Shown piece after piece: positions 51,197 to 60,142 of a stretch of 64,000 nucleotides of DNA (its first letter is position 1; each line of letters starts with the position of its first letter). The translations under genes were made by a program, and so were the position numbers. The notes under the pieces are model-generated. The model searched no databases, was not told where the DNA came from, and was given only the letters and a program-made list of their open reading frames with translations. The stretch spans positions 41,524-105,523 of the forward strand of contig NZ_JAJFBP010000011.1 of the NCBI RefSeq assembly GCF_020697055.1, given 5' to 3'. This stretch comes from Panacagrimonas sp. GTDB taxonomy: Bacteria; Pseudomonadota; Gammaproteobacteria; Nevskiales; Nevskiaceae.

Positions 51197-52015
51197 TTAC
51201 GCCAACAGCTGGCGCAGCAGCGCCTCGCTGTGCGCATCGGCCGGAAACATGTTCTCGATGCGCAGCTCGTCGGCGGTGATGTCCTGCGGCGTGCCGAAGC
51301 TGGCGAGCGTCGTGATCAGGCTGACCTCGATGCCGTTGACCGACAGCCGCGTCGGCAGCACCGGCAGCATCGGCACCGCCCAATCCACGCTGCGACCGCG
51401 ATTGGGCAGCCCTGGATAACGCAGCACTTCCTTGAGGATCTCGTCCAGCACCGGATGATCGAGCGCCTCGTGCGCACTGCGCGTGAGCAGATGCGCGGCG
51501 ATCTCGTCGAAGTTGACGATGTACGGCCGCAGACCCTCGGGATGCAGCGTCATCTTCAGCATGTTGTTGCCGCCCACGCGCGCAGCCATCGCCTCGATAC
51601 CGCCGACCAGCGCCAGCATCCTGGGCAGCGCGCGGTTGACCATGACCACGTTCCAGGCGCGGTCCACGACCATCGCGGGGAACGGCTCGTGCACCGCCAG
51701 CATGCGTTCCAGCGCGATGCGGACCGGTGCCATCGCCTCCGCGTCCAGGCGCCGACGCGGGTAGACGCCCGCGAATCCCGCCGCCGTCAGCAGGCGGTTG
51801 CGCGTCTCCAGCGGCAGATCCAGCGCTTCGGCGAGCTGCAACACCATCTCGCGGCTGGGTCGCGCGCGACCGGATTCGAGAAAGCTCAGATGACGCTGCG
51901 AGACTTCCGCGTTGAGCGCCAGCTCGAGCTGCGACAGGCGACGGCCGCGCCGGCAGTCGCGCAGCAGGCGGCCGAAGGGTTCGGGCGTGGACGAGACGTC
52001 GGTATGCAGGTTCAT
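51197..52015 (-). CDS. XRE-type regulator with MmyB-like ligand domain
   Basis: A 272-residue regulator from ATG 52015 (MNLHTDVSS). The N-terminal HTH is GRLLRDCRRGRRLSQLELALNAEVSQRHLSFLESGRARPS. The rest resembles the MmyB-like ligand-binding domain (FPAMVVDRAWNVVMVNRALPRML, NMLKMTLHPEGLRPYI). It is divergent from the small membrane protein at 52132 with 116 bp between; autoregulation and control of that gene are likely. Confidence 0.9.
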   Translation of the reverse strand: MNLHTDVSSTPEPFGRLLRDCRRGRRLSQLELALNAEVSQRHLSFLESGRARPSREMVLQLAEALDLPLETRNRLLTAAGFAGVYPRRRLDAEAMAPVRIALERMLAVHEPFPAMVVDRAWNVVMVNRALPRMLALVGGIEAMAARVGGNNMLKMTLHPEGLRPYIVNFDEIAAHLLTRSAHEALDHPVLDEILKEVLRYPGLPNRGRSVDWAVPMLPVLPTRLSVNGIEVSLITTLASFGTPQDITADELRIENMFPADAHSEALLRQLLA

Positions 52016-52131
52016 GGACCGATTGTGGTCCGCACCAGGACGCGTTTCCATTACGTGCGGCGTAATTGTCCCTCCTTCGTCCACCGACCAAGGTGGCGCC
52101 GGGTCGCCGGTCTCGAACAAGGGAGTCACCG

Positions 52132-52518
52132 ATGGGCATCACCAGCGATACGGCGGACATGGCGCTCGCCGCTGCGCTTCTCGCGGCGAGCTTCATCCAC
52201 CTGATGCCGGCGATCGGGATGATCTCGGTCGTCCGCCTCTCGGCGCTCTACGGCGTGACGCCCACGGACGCAACGACCCTGCTGCTGCTGCGTCACCGGG
52301 CCGTGATGTTCGCGGTGCTCGGCATCGGGCTCGCCGCATCCGCGTTCGTTCCGATGCTGCGCATGCCGGCCGCCGTCCTCGCGCTGGTGACGATGCTGGC
52401 GTTCGTGCTGCTGGCGGGCGGTGCGGCGCACGGCCCGGCGATCCGGCGGGTGGTGCGGGTCGACATCGTGGTGTCGGTGCTGGTCGTCGCCGCGCTGCTG
52501 TACAAGGCGGCGTTCTAG
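52132..52518 (+). CDS. Small four-helix membrane protein
   Basis: A 128-residue inner-membrane protein of four hydrophobic segments (LAAALLAASFIHLMPAIG, HRAVMFAVLGIGLAASAFVPML, LALVTMLAFVLLAGGAAHG, and VDIVVSVLVVAALLYKAAF). The pattern ASFIHLMPAIGMISVxRLxxLYGV and LLLRHRAVMF is a common family, sometimes mislabelled phosphopantetheine adenylyltransferase. A GGGAG site precedes the ATG. Its stop shares bases with that of the convergent DUF2062 gene. Confidence 0.88.
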   Translation: MGITSDTADMALAAALLAASFIHLMPAIGMISVVRLSALYGVTPTDATTLLLLRHRAVMFAVLGIGLAASAFVPMLRMPAAVLALVTMLAFVLLAGGAAHGPAIRRVVRVDIVVSVLVVAALLYKAAF

Positions 52519-53006
52519 CGGACGCCCAGGCGTCGCGCCGTCGCCTGCAGCGGTGATTTCAGCAGCAGGTAGAGAAGGCCGGCGAGCAGCGGCGCGACCA
52601 GCAGCCACACCACCACGCCGTACAGCGCCACCAGGCCGTAGTCGACCAGGAACTGCGCCGGATCGGCCCAGAAGCGCTGCGACAGCTCCACCACCGACAG
52701 AAGCGGCACCGGTGGCCGACCGAACAAGTGCTCGCCCGCGCGGTAGAACGGGAACAGCAGCACGATCTGCAGCGGATAGACCAGGTAGTTCACCAGCTGG
52801 ATGATCGGCTGGTTGAGGCGCAGCACGAGCGCGAACACCGCGCACAGCAGCGTGCTCGTTCCCAGGACCGGGAAGATGCCGAGCACGATTCCCGCGGCGA
52901 TGGTCAGCGCGATCAGCTGTGGCGTGATGCCCTGGCGTAGCTGGCCGAGGATCGGCGCGATCACGCGCCGCCGCCACCAGCTCTCCCGCGGCGGTTCGGC
53001 GCTCAT
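52515..53006 (-). CDS. DUF2062 membrane protein
   Basis: A 163-residue protein with three to four membrane helices. ITPQLIALTIAAGIVLGIFPVLGTSTLLCAVFALVLRLNQPIIQLVNYLVYPLQ is split here by position; GTSTLLC and RLNQPIIQLVNY are the DUF2062 features. It is the last gene of the cfa operon; its ATG overlaps the preceding stop by one base. Its stop is interleaved with that of the convergent gene at CTAG (52515-52518). Confidence 0.9.
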   Translation of the reverse strand: MSAEPPRESWWRRRVIAPILGQLRQGITPQLIALTIAAGIVLGIFPVLGTSTLLCAVFALVLRLNQPIIQLVNYLVYPLQIVLLFPFYRAGEHLFGRPPVPLLSVVELSQRFWADPAQFLVDYGLVALYGVVVWLLVAPLLAGLLYLLLKSPLQATARRLGVR

Positions 53007-53356
53007 CAAGCGCGACGCAGCAACAGGTCCTGCACGCCTGCGTCCGGCGGCAGCTTCCACAGCTGCCACAGCATGTACGCGGCCATCGCCATGTTGCCCA
53101 GCGCCAGGATCGGGATCAGCCACGCGATGCGCACGACCCAGCTCGTGTGCTTGTAGGCGATCCACAGCCAGAACCACAGGAAGCCGAAATAGGCATCGAA
53201 CAGCGTCGCCACCAGCCACGGGGTATGGCCATCGCCGGGCCGCTGCAGCACCGCCTCGATCACCGGCACGATCGAGATCCGATCGGTGGCCCAGATCGAG
53301 ACGCCGACGAGGACGGCGATCACGGCCAGCGAGAACAGCGTCAGCCCGATCTTCAT
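53006..53356 (-). CDS. DUF1475 membrane protein
   Basis: A 116-residue protein with three membrane helices. PWLVATLFDAYFGFLWFWLW and the WVVRIAWLIPILALGNMAMAAY helix are DUF1475 hallmarks. ATG 53356 (MKIGLTLFSL) is chosen over an upstream frame. It is coupled to DUF2062 by a TGATG overlap, downstream of cfa. Function unknown. Confidence 0.85.
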   Translation of the reverse strand: MKIGLTLFSLAVIAVLVGVSIWATDRISIVPVIEAVLQRPGDGHTPWLVATLFDAYFGFLWFWLWIAYKHTSWVVRIAWLIPILALGNMAMAAYMLWQLWKLPPDAGVQDLLLRRA

Positions 53357-53404
53357 CGTCGCCCTTTCATCCAGCACGGAGGCTCGATTGTACGGACGCC
53401 GAAC

Positions 53405-54697
53405 TCAGGGTTTTTCCAGCGTGACCTGCATCAGGTCGATGCTGCCCACGCGAAAGCCGCACTCGCAGTAGGCCAGGTAGTAGCGCCACATGCGCAGAAA
53501 ACGCTCGTCGAAGCGCGCGACGATCGACTCGCGCGCCGCCAGCACGTTGTGATGCCACTGCGCCAGCGTGTCGGCGTAGTCGAGCGCGAAGAAGCGCGCG
53601 TCGCGCGGCTGCAGGCCCGCTTCGGTGGCGAGACTTTCGAAGCGCTCGGGCGGGCACAGCATCCCGCCCGGAAAGATGTATTTCTGGATGAAGTCGCGCT
53701 TGCACCGGTAGTGCGCGAACAGCGCCTCGTCGATCGTGATGCCCTGGATCGCCGCGCGCCCACCCGGTCTGAGCACGCGCGCGATCGTGCGGAAGTACGT
53801 CGGCCACCAGGCTTCGCCCACCGCCTCGTACATCTCGATCGAGACGACGCGGTCGTACTGCCCGCCGACGTCACGGTAGTCGCACAGCTCGAACGTCACG
53901 CGATCCGACACGCCCGCGTCTTCGGCGCGCAGTCGCGCTTCGACGAGCTGTTCCTGCGACAGCGTGATCGAGTGCACGCGGCAGCCCGCGTGTTTCGCCG
54001 CGTAGATCGCAAAACCGCCCCAGCCGGAGCCGATCTCGAGCAGCGTGTGTTCGGGCTTCAGGTCCAGGCGGCCGAACATCAGCTTGAACTTGTTGAGCTG
54101 CGCATCCTGCAGCGTCTGCGTCGGCTCGATGTACATGGCGCTGGAGTACGCCAACGTCTCGTCGAGCCACATCTTGTAGAACTCGTTCCCGAGGTCGTAG
54201 TGGTGCTCGATGTTGCGCCGCGCGGTGCGCCGCGTGTTCGCGTTGCGCCGGTGCTGCCAGTAGCCGTACACGCGACCGAGCCAGTTCTTCTCGAACGGTC
54301 CCTTGTAGTAGGGCTCGTTGAGGTAGAGCGTCATCAGCAGGCGCGTGAGGTCCGGCGAATCCCAGCAGTCGTCCAGGTACGAATCTCCGATGCCGACCTC
54401 GCCCGAGGCGAGCACGTGACGCATCAGGCGCTCGCCATTGCGGATGCGCCACACGCCGTGAGGGCCGGGCTCGCCGCCTTCGAAGTGGCGGGTCGATCCG
54501 TCCGGCAGCTCGACGTCGAGGGATCCCTGGCGGATGCCGCCGAGCATGTAGAGCATCAGCCGCAGCATCCAGGGGACACGTCGACCGCCTTGGGCCGGCG
54601 CCAGCGAGGACGGCAGATCGGGCGAAAAACCGTCGCGCTCGAGCAGCACGCTGCCCAGATCGCGTTCGCGCAGAGAGTCGTCGCCGCCTTCGGTCAC
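53405..54697 (-). CDS. cfa: Cyclopropane-fatty-acyl-phospholipid synthase
   Basis: A 430-residue SAM-dependent enzyme that adds a methylene group to unsaturated lipid chains at the inner membrane. The SAM site LLEIGSGWGGFAIYAAKHAG, the catalytic region with HHYDLGNEFYKMWLD, and YIFPGGMLCPPERFESLA are conserved. It begins with GTG, 4 bp after the DUF1365 stop. Its partners here form the FAD oxidoreductase - DUF1365 - Cfa set common in gammaproteobacteria. Confidence 0.95.
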   Translation of the reverse strand: MTEGGDDSLRERDLGSVLLERDGFSPDLPSSLAPAQGGRRVPWMLRLMLYMLGGIRQGSLDVELPDGSTRHFEGGEPGPHGVWRIRNGERLMRHVLASGEVGIGDSYLDDCWDSPDLTRLLMTLYLNEPYYKGPFEKNWLGRVYGYWQHRRNANTRRTARRNIEHHYDLGNEFYKMWLDETLAYSSAMYIEPTQTLQDAQLNKFKLMFGRLDLKPEHTLLEIGSGWGGFAIYAAKHAGCRVHSITLSQEQLVEARLRAEDAGVSDRVTFELCDYRDVGGQYDRVVSIEMYEAVGEAWWPTYFRTIARVLRPGGRAAIQGITIDEALFAHYRCKRDFIQKYIFPGGMLCPPERFESLATEAGLQPRDARFFALDYADTLAQWHHNVLAARESIVARFDERFLRMWRYYLAYCECGFRVGSIDLMQVTLEKP

Positions 54698-54701
54698 GCC
54701 T

Positions 54702-55490
54702 TCAGCTCACTCCGTGCTCGGGCGGCGGCGGCTTGCGATGGAATCGCGCGCCGCGCAGCCAGATCTTCAATGCCTCCCAGTGGATCGCGGCCACGACTTT
54801 GAGCGTGGTTCCGGGCATGCGCAGTACCTGCCGCAGGATCGTGCCATCGCGCAGCTCCCGCCGTTCGCCTGCCAAGGTCGCGTCGAGGATCGGTCGACCT
54901 TCGCGCGTCTCGTGGATCACCACGCGCAGGCGTTCGTCCGGTCGGGTCATCAGGAATCGATAACGACCGACGAGATCGAAGAACGGCGAGACGTGGAAGC
55001 ACTTGTCCTTGTCCCAGGCCTGCTCATACGTCAGCGGCCCACCGCCGGATGCCAGCACGTAGCAATGCTTTTCGCCGAACGTGTTGCGCACCTCGGCGAT
55101 CACGGCACGCAGGCTGCCATCGGCGTGCTCGCAGTACCAGAGGCTGATCGGGTTGAACGCGAAGCCCAGCAATCGCGGGATGCACAGCAGGCGGATACGC
55201 CCGCCGTCGAGCTCGATATCGCGCTGGCGCAGCAGGATTTCCGCCCATTTGCGCAGCGGGGTGCCGGTGCCGTCTCCGTGATCGCGATCGTGCAGCGCCA
55301 GGACGTTGAAGCGGTTGCGCGAGAACAGCCGTAGTCCGTTCGCCGCTTCGTCGATGCGATCGATGTCGATCAGGAAATAGAACAGCCGGTAGACAAAGCG
55401 GTACCGCGGCGGAATTCGACGCCGATGAGACACGCGCGCGACGTACAGCGATGCCGCCGGTGTCGAGGCGATGTTCACAACACCGCCCAT
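54702..55490 (-). CDS. DUF1365-family protein
   Basis: A 262-residue protein from ATG 55490 (MGGVVNIAST). The DUF1365 signature is VYRLFYFLIDIDRID, LCIPRLLGFAFNPISLWYCEH and CFHVSPFFDLVGRYRF. No membrane helix. It always travels with the FAD oxidoreductase and Cfa genes and is suspected to act in fatty-acid modification, but its chemistry is unknown. It overlaps the FAD gene by 16 bases and cfa follows at 4 bp. Confidence 0.92.
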   Translation of the reverse strand: MGGVVNIASTPAASLYVARVSHRRRIPPRYRFVYRLFYFLIDIDRIDEAANGLRLFSRNRFNVLALHDRDHGDGTGTPLRKWAEILLRQRDIELDGGRIRLLCIPRLLGFAFNPISLWYCEHADGSLRAVIAEVRNTFGEKHCYVLASGGGPLTYEQAWDKDKCFHVSPFFDLVGRYRFLMTRPDERLRVVIHETREGRPILDATLAGERRELRDGTILRQVLRMPGTTLKVVAAIHWEALKIWLRGARFHRKPPPPEHGVS

Positions 55491-56785
55491 GCGGGCAGGC
55501 ACGACGCGTCGACGCCACGCACGGCGCGCAGTCCCGACGTCAGCCCGTCTTCGTGGAAGCCGTATTGCGTCCACGCTCCGGCGAACCACAGCCCGCCGCG
55601 ACCCTGGATGCGGTGCAGATCGCGATGGCTCTCGACGCTGCGCGGTCCGTAGTGAGGGTGCTCGTACACGGTGTCGAGCAGGACCTTCTCCGGTGCGACC
55701 TCGCGCGTCGGATTGAGCGTGACGATGTAGTTCACCGGCCCGGGAATGCCCTGAAGGCCGTTCATCCAGTAGCTTCCGGAGATCGGCCGGTCATGCACCT
55801 CGCGTTCGAAGTCGCAGCGGCCGCGACCATCGACGGCGTCGTTGAGATAGGTCCACGAAGCCCAGGCCGCGCGTCGACGCGGCAGGAAGCGCTCGTCGGT
55901 GTGCAGCACGCAGCGGCTGGCGTTGTACGGGATGCCGGACAACACCTCGCGCTCGGTGGGATCGGCGTCCGCGCCCAGCAGCCTCAGGGCCTGGTCCGAA
56001 TGCGTGGCGCAGACCAGCGCGTCGAACCGCGCGTCACCCTCGGAGGTGTGCAGCCGCAGCTGATCGCCGCTGCGCCGGATCGCCTGGACCGGCGTGCGCA
56101 GGCACAGCCGGCCGCGGAATGCCGCCATCAGCGGCGCCAGATAGCGATGCGATCCTCCCACCACCGTGCGCCACACCGGCTGCTGCGTGGCGGTGAACAG
56201 CGAATGCGAGTCGAAGAAGCGCATGAAGTCCGCGGCCGGATATTCCATCGCCTTGCGCGGCGAACAACTCCAGATCAGGCCCGCCATCGGCAGCAGGTAG
56301 CGCGCCGCCACGTCCGGCGACAGGCGCAGTCCATGCAGGAAATCGCCGAGCGATCCCGCCGGCAGTTCTCCCGAACGAAGCAGCGCGCGGCACCGCGCGT
56401 TGAGCCGAAGGATGTCGACGAGCATGCGCAGGTGGGCGGGGCGCAGCAGGTTCGAGGGCTGCGCAAACACCGTCCACAGCCGGTCGCTGCCCATGTACTC
56501 GTACGCACCGTCGCCGAGCGAGACACCGAAGGACATGCGCGTGGGCCGGGTGGCGATCCCCAACGCCTCGAACATCGCGCTGAGGTTGGGATAGTTGAGG
56601 CCGTTGTAGACGATCCAGCCGGTGTCGACCGGCTGCGTGCGTCCGTCCGGGAGCGGCACCTCGATCGTGTGGGTGTGACCGCCGACGCGCGATTCGCGCT
56701 CGAAAAGCGTGACGTCGTGGCGCTGTGACAGGCACCAGGCGGCAACGAGACCGGAGATGCCGGAGCCAACGACGGCGATTTGCAT
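55475..56785 (-). CDS. FAD-dependent oxidoreductase of the cfa operon
   Basis: A 436-residue amine-oxidase-like flavoprotein. The dinucleotide fold MQIAVVGSGISGLVAAWCL and the second motif ESRVGGHTHTI are clear, and the end GLWFAGAWTQYGFHEDGLTSGLRA closes the FAD site. It is the first gene of the DUF1365-cfa-DUF1475-DUF2062 operon. It may act on lipid double bonds, as inferred from context. tesA lies upstream on the same strand with an 81-bp gap. Confidence 0.94.
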   Translation of the reverse strand: MQIAVVGSGISGLVAAWCLSQRHDVTLFERESRVGGHTHTIEVPLPDGRTQPVDTGWIVYNGLNYPNLSAMFEALGIATRPTRMSFGVSLGDGAYEYMGSDRLWTVFAQPSNLLRPAHLRMLVDILRLNARCRALLRSGELPAGSLGDFLHGLRLSPDVAARYLLPMAGLIWSCSPRKAMEYPAADFMRFFDSHSLFTATQQPVWRTVVGGSHRYLAPLMAAFRGRLCLRTPVQAIRRSGDQLRLHTSEGDARFDALVCATHSDQALRLLGADADPTEREVLSGIPYNASRCVLHTDERFLPRRRAAWASWTYLNDAVDGRGRCDFEREVHDRPISGSYWMNGLQGIPGPVNYIVTLNPTREVAPEKVLLDTVYEHPHYGPRSVESHRDLHRIQGRGGLWFAGAWTQYGFHEDGLTSGLRAVRGVDASCLPAWAVL

Positions 56786-56866
56786 CGTAGGAGGAAGGGA
56801 GGTGCGAATGGCCCGGTACGTCGGGCGACGACGCGCGGATGCCGGACTGTGCGCCGGCTTTCGCGA

Positions 56867-57500
56867 TCAGCGTTGCAACAGGGGCTCCAGCGTAGGCCAT
56901 GCCGCGTCGAGGATCTGCGGCTGTGCCACCGGACCGGGATGGATGCCGTCCTCCTGGAAGGATTTCGGATCGGTCACGAAGTGCATCCGTCCGATCGGCA
57001 CCATCGGCACGTTGCGGTCGCGCGAGATCTCGGTGAACACGCGCGCGAAAGCCTCGGTGTACGCAGGACCGTAGTTGTCCGGGATGCGCATCTCGAACAT
57101 CGCCGGTTGGGCACCTGCGTTGCGAGTCAGCTCGATGATCCGCTCGAGATTGGCGCGCATCGCCTTGACCGGCAGCGCGCGCAGGCCGTCGTTGCCGCCG
57201 AGTTCGACCAGCACGACGCTCGGCTTGTGCCGTTCGAGCAGGCCCGGCAGGCGCGCGAGTCCGCCGGCGGTGGTTTCGCCGGTGACCGAAGCGTTGACGA
57301 CGCGATGCGGCGCCCCTCGCGCCTTCAGCTTCTGTTCCAATAGCCGGACCCAACCCTGTCCCGCATCGAGGCCATAGGCCGCCGAGATGCTGTCGCCAAG
57401 CACCAGGATCAGCGGCGATGCGGCGCTCGCGCCTTGTGCGCGCGCAACAGGCGTGACAAGACCTAGACAGACCAGGATCAGCGCGATCGAACGAATGGAC

Positions 57501-57502
<2 letters not shown>
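56867..57502 (-). CDS. tesA: TesA-type arylesterase/acyl-CoA thioesterase
   Basis: A 211-residue periplasmic SGNH hydrolase with a signal peptide (SIALILVCLGLVTPVARAQG). The four blocks are ILVLGDSISAAYG (Ser), VNASVTGETTAGG (Gly), VELGGNDGLR (Asn) and DGIHPG (Asp-His). ATG 57502 (MSIRSI) is the normal start. Its start codon overlaps that of the divergent ybbA (CATG at 57500-57503). The tesA-ybbA-ybbP neighbourhood is conserved in proteobacteria. Confidence 0.93.
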
Positions 57503-58181
<679 letters not shown>

Positions 58182-58244
58182 AGCGTGAAAGCGGAACCTT
58201 TTGCCGCTGCGGGCAGTCGGTGCCGGGTGGATGCGAGAAAGAAC

Positions 58245-58607
58245 ATGGCGACGCGCTGGGCCTGCCTGATGGGTCGGTTGCTGCTGGTCCTGGGACTGGT
58301 GGCGGGACCCTGGCCGGCCGCGATGGCGGCCCCGGCCATGCACGCCGCGCCCGCGATGCAGTCGATGAGCGACGAAGCGCCGTGCCCGATGGAGCAGCAG
58401 GGCACGCCCAAACCGTCCTGCCCGTGCTGCGACGACGGCGCCGCGTGCGACGCCGCGCAGTGCGTGACGTCGACACCTGCGCCCGGCCTGCCGGTGGCGG
58501 TGACATCGTTGAAGACGATTTCCGACGGCACTCTCCACGACGCCGACGATTCCACCCGGTCGCCCGAGCCGCGACCCCGCGAGCGCCTGCGACCGCCCAT
58601 CGCCTGA
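58245..58607 (+). CDS. Secreted Cys-rich protein, CopL-like
   Basis: A 120-residue exported protein from ATG 58245 (MATRWACLM) with a signal peptide (LLLVLGLVAGPWPAAMA). The mature part is Met/Cys-rich: MHAAPAMQSMSDEAPCPMEQ, then CPCCDDGAACDAAQC. It is similar to CopL or DUF2946-type metal-binding proteins of Xanthomonadaceae. Its Met/His/Cys composition suits copper binding. It opens the insert between ybbA and ybbP, 63 bp after ybbA. Family assignment is tentative. Confidence 0.7.
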   Translation: MATRWACLMGRLLLVLGLVAGPWPAAMAAPAMHAAPAMQSMSDEAPCPMEQQGTPKPSCPCCDDGAACDAAQCVTSTPAPGLPVAVTSLKTISDGTLHDADDSTRSPEPRPRERLRPPIA

Positions 58608-58628
58608 TCTCCTGATGCGTCACCAGGC

Positions 58629-58677
58629 GACGCCGCGCACCTCGTGCACGGCGTCTCGGCGCCGCTGTGCAAGCGGC
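58629..58677 (+). other. Two hairpins before the barrel-like gene
   Basis: 58629-58640 and 58644-58655 form a 12-bp stem with one C-A mismatch and a 3-nt loop; 58661-58666 and 58672-58677 (GCCGCT / AGCGGC) form a second. They lie between the Cys-rich gene and the next ATG, with GGAG right after. No T tract is present, so an attenuation or mRNA-stability role is possible. Confidence 0.5.
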
Positions 58678-58696
58678 GATCGCAGGAGATTCCCAG

Positions 58697-59365
58697 ATGA
58701 AACACCACACGAAGCGATGGCGCTGCGCGCGTCTGGCTGCCTTGTGCTGCGCACTGGCCGCGGGTGCGGCCGACGCCAAACCCATCGCCTACGCCAACGG
58801 CTGGAGCCTGATGGCCGAGTACGGCGCCGGCACGATGGCCGAGGGCCAGCTCTTCTATGCACCCACGCACTGGCTGTCGCTCGGCGGTGGCCTGGTCGAA
58901 CTCGAGGATGAGCACGATCGCTTCGATCGCCGGATCGCCTACGCGCGCGCCAACGTCCTGCTGAAGCGCTGGAACCTGCCGGGCGCGCAGGGAAACCTGT
59001 TCGCGTGGGGCGGGGCGGGGCGCGCGACCGGCCGCGACTTCGATGGCGCGACCGCGGTCGCCAATGCCGGCTTCCAGGCCGACTACGAGACGCGGCGCGT
59101 GTACGCCTCGCTGCGCTCGGACCTGCAGCACAGCCGCCACTTCTCGCATCGCATCGACACGCTGCAGCTGGGCTGGGCGCCGTATGCGCACGACTACGAG
59201 TCGATCGCGAGCTGGCTGGTGCTGCAGCTGCGCGACTACACCGGCGGGCTCTATTCGGGTGTCGAGCCGGCGCTGCTCGTGCGCCTGTTCAAGGGACCCG
59301 CCTGGGTCGAGGCCGGCGCCACGTCCGACGGCCATCTCCAGGCGATGGTCATGTTCAATTTCTGA
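58697..59365 (+). CDS. Exported beta-barrel-like protein of unknown function
   Basis: A 222-residue protein from ATG 58697 with a signal peptide (LAALCCALAAGAADAK). The mature part alternates polar and aromatic residues in strands (GWSLMAEYGAG, GQLFYAPTHWLSLGGGL, LLKRWNLPG, GLYSGVEPALLVRLFKG) and ends in Phe (VMFNF), as outer-membrane barrels do. I do not know the family. It lies just before the HMA and MerT-like genes, so a role in metal handling is possible. Confidence 0.75.
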   Translation: MKHHTKRWRCARLAALCCALAAGAADAKPIAYANGWSLMAEYGAGTMAEGQLFYAPTHWLSLGGGLVELEDEHDRFDRRIAYARANVLLKRWNLPGAQGNLFAWGGAGRATGRDFDGATAVANAGFQADYETRRVYASLRSDLQHSRHFSHRIDTLQLGWAPYAHDYESIASWLVLQLRDYTGGLYSGVEPALLVRLFKGPAWVEAGATSDGHLQAMVMFNF

Positions 59366-59379
59366 TCGAGGTGATTCCC

Positions 59380-59718
59380 ATGAAGACGACGAGATGGCTG
59401 TGCATCGGACTGCTGCTGATGGAGTCCGCAATGGTCCACGCGCGCAGCGTGGAGATGGAGGTCAACGGCCTGGTCTGCGCGTTCTGCGCGCAAGGCATCC
59501 AGAAGGCCATCCGGAAAATCCCGGCGACGCAGGACGTGTTCGTGGATCTCGACCATCGCATCGTCGCCGTGCAGCTCAAGGACGGGCAGGACATTCCGGA
59601 CGAGCAGCTGCGTGCGGCGGTGACCGACGCCGGCTACGCCACGGTGCGTATCGGGCGAAGCGACGAAACGCTCGACGCCCTCCGCGCGCGGATCAAGGCG
59701 GAGCCGGCCCGTGATTGA
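59380..59718 (+). CDS. Periplasmic heavy-metal-associated (MerP-like) protein
   Basis: A 112-residue protein with a signal segment (WLCIGLLLMESAMVHA) followed by an HMA fold whose metal motif is VNGLVCAFCAQGI (Cys33, Cys36). The usual Met of the GMTC motif is replaced by Leu-Val. The C-terminal tail is charged. It overlaps the start of the MerT-like gene by 8 bases; MerP-MerT pairs carry metal from periplasm to membrane. Confidence 0.9.
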   Translation: MKTTRWLCIGLLLMESAMVHARSVEMEVNGLVCAFCAQGIQKAIRKIPATQDVFVDLDHRIVAVQLKDGQDIPDEQLRAAVTDAGYATVRIGRSDETLDALRARIKAEPARD

Positions 59719-60094
59719 GGATCCGCTGCGCCGCAATCTCGGGCTGTCGTTCGTCGCGCTGGTCGCCAGCGGCGGCACGCTGGTGTGCTGCGTGCTGCCC
59801 GCGGTGATGGTTTCACTCGGCGCCGGCGCGGCGCTGGCCGGGCTGGTCACCGCGGTCCCGCAGCTGGTGTGGTTGTCGGCGCACAAGGCCGGCGTGTTCG
59901 GGCTGGCCGCCGCGCTGCTGCTGCTGTCGGGGGCCGCGCTGTGGCGGGCGCGGGCGTTGCCGTGTCCGTTGGATCCGGCGCTGGCGGCGAGCTGCGCCCG
60001 GCTGCGCCGGTGGAGTGCACGGCTGTGGATCGCGGCGGCGATGGCCGTCACGCTGGGCGCACTGTTCGCGTTCGTGCTGCCGCGGCTGGCCTGA
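59711..60094 (+). CDS. MerT-like membrane metal transporter
   Basis: A 127-residue protein with three membrane helices from GTG 59711. The first helix carries the vicinal cysteines GGTLVCCVLPAVMVSLGAG (Cys26, Cys27), as in MerT; Cys84 and Cys94 lie in the loop before helix 3. There is no merA or merR near, so the substrate may not be mercury. It is overlapped with the HMA gene and probably takes over its metal. Confidence 0.85.
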   Translation: MIEDPLRRNLGLSFVALVASGGTLVCCVLPAVMVSLGAGAALAGLVTAVPQLVWLSAHKAGVFGLAAALLLLSGAALWRARALPCPLDPALAASCARLRRWSARLWIAAAMAVTLGALFAFVLPRLA

Positions 60095-60142
60095 CCGATC
60101 GTTTGGTAAGGTGCGGCGACCGCGTTCGCGGTTAGGAGCCCG

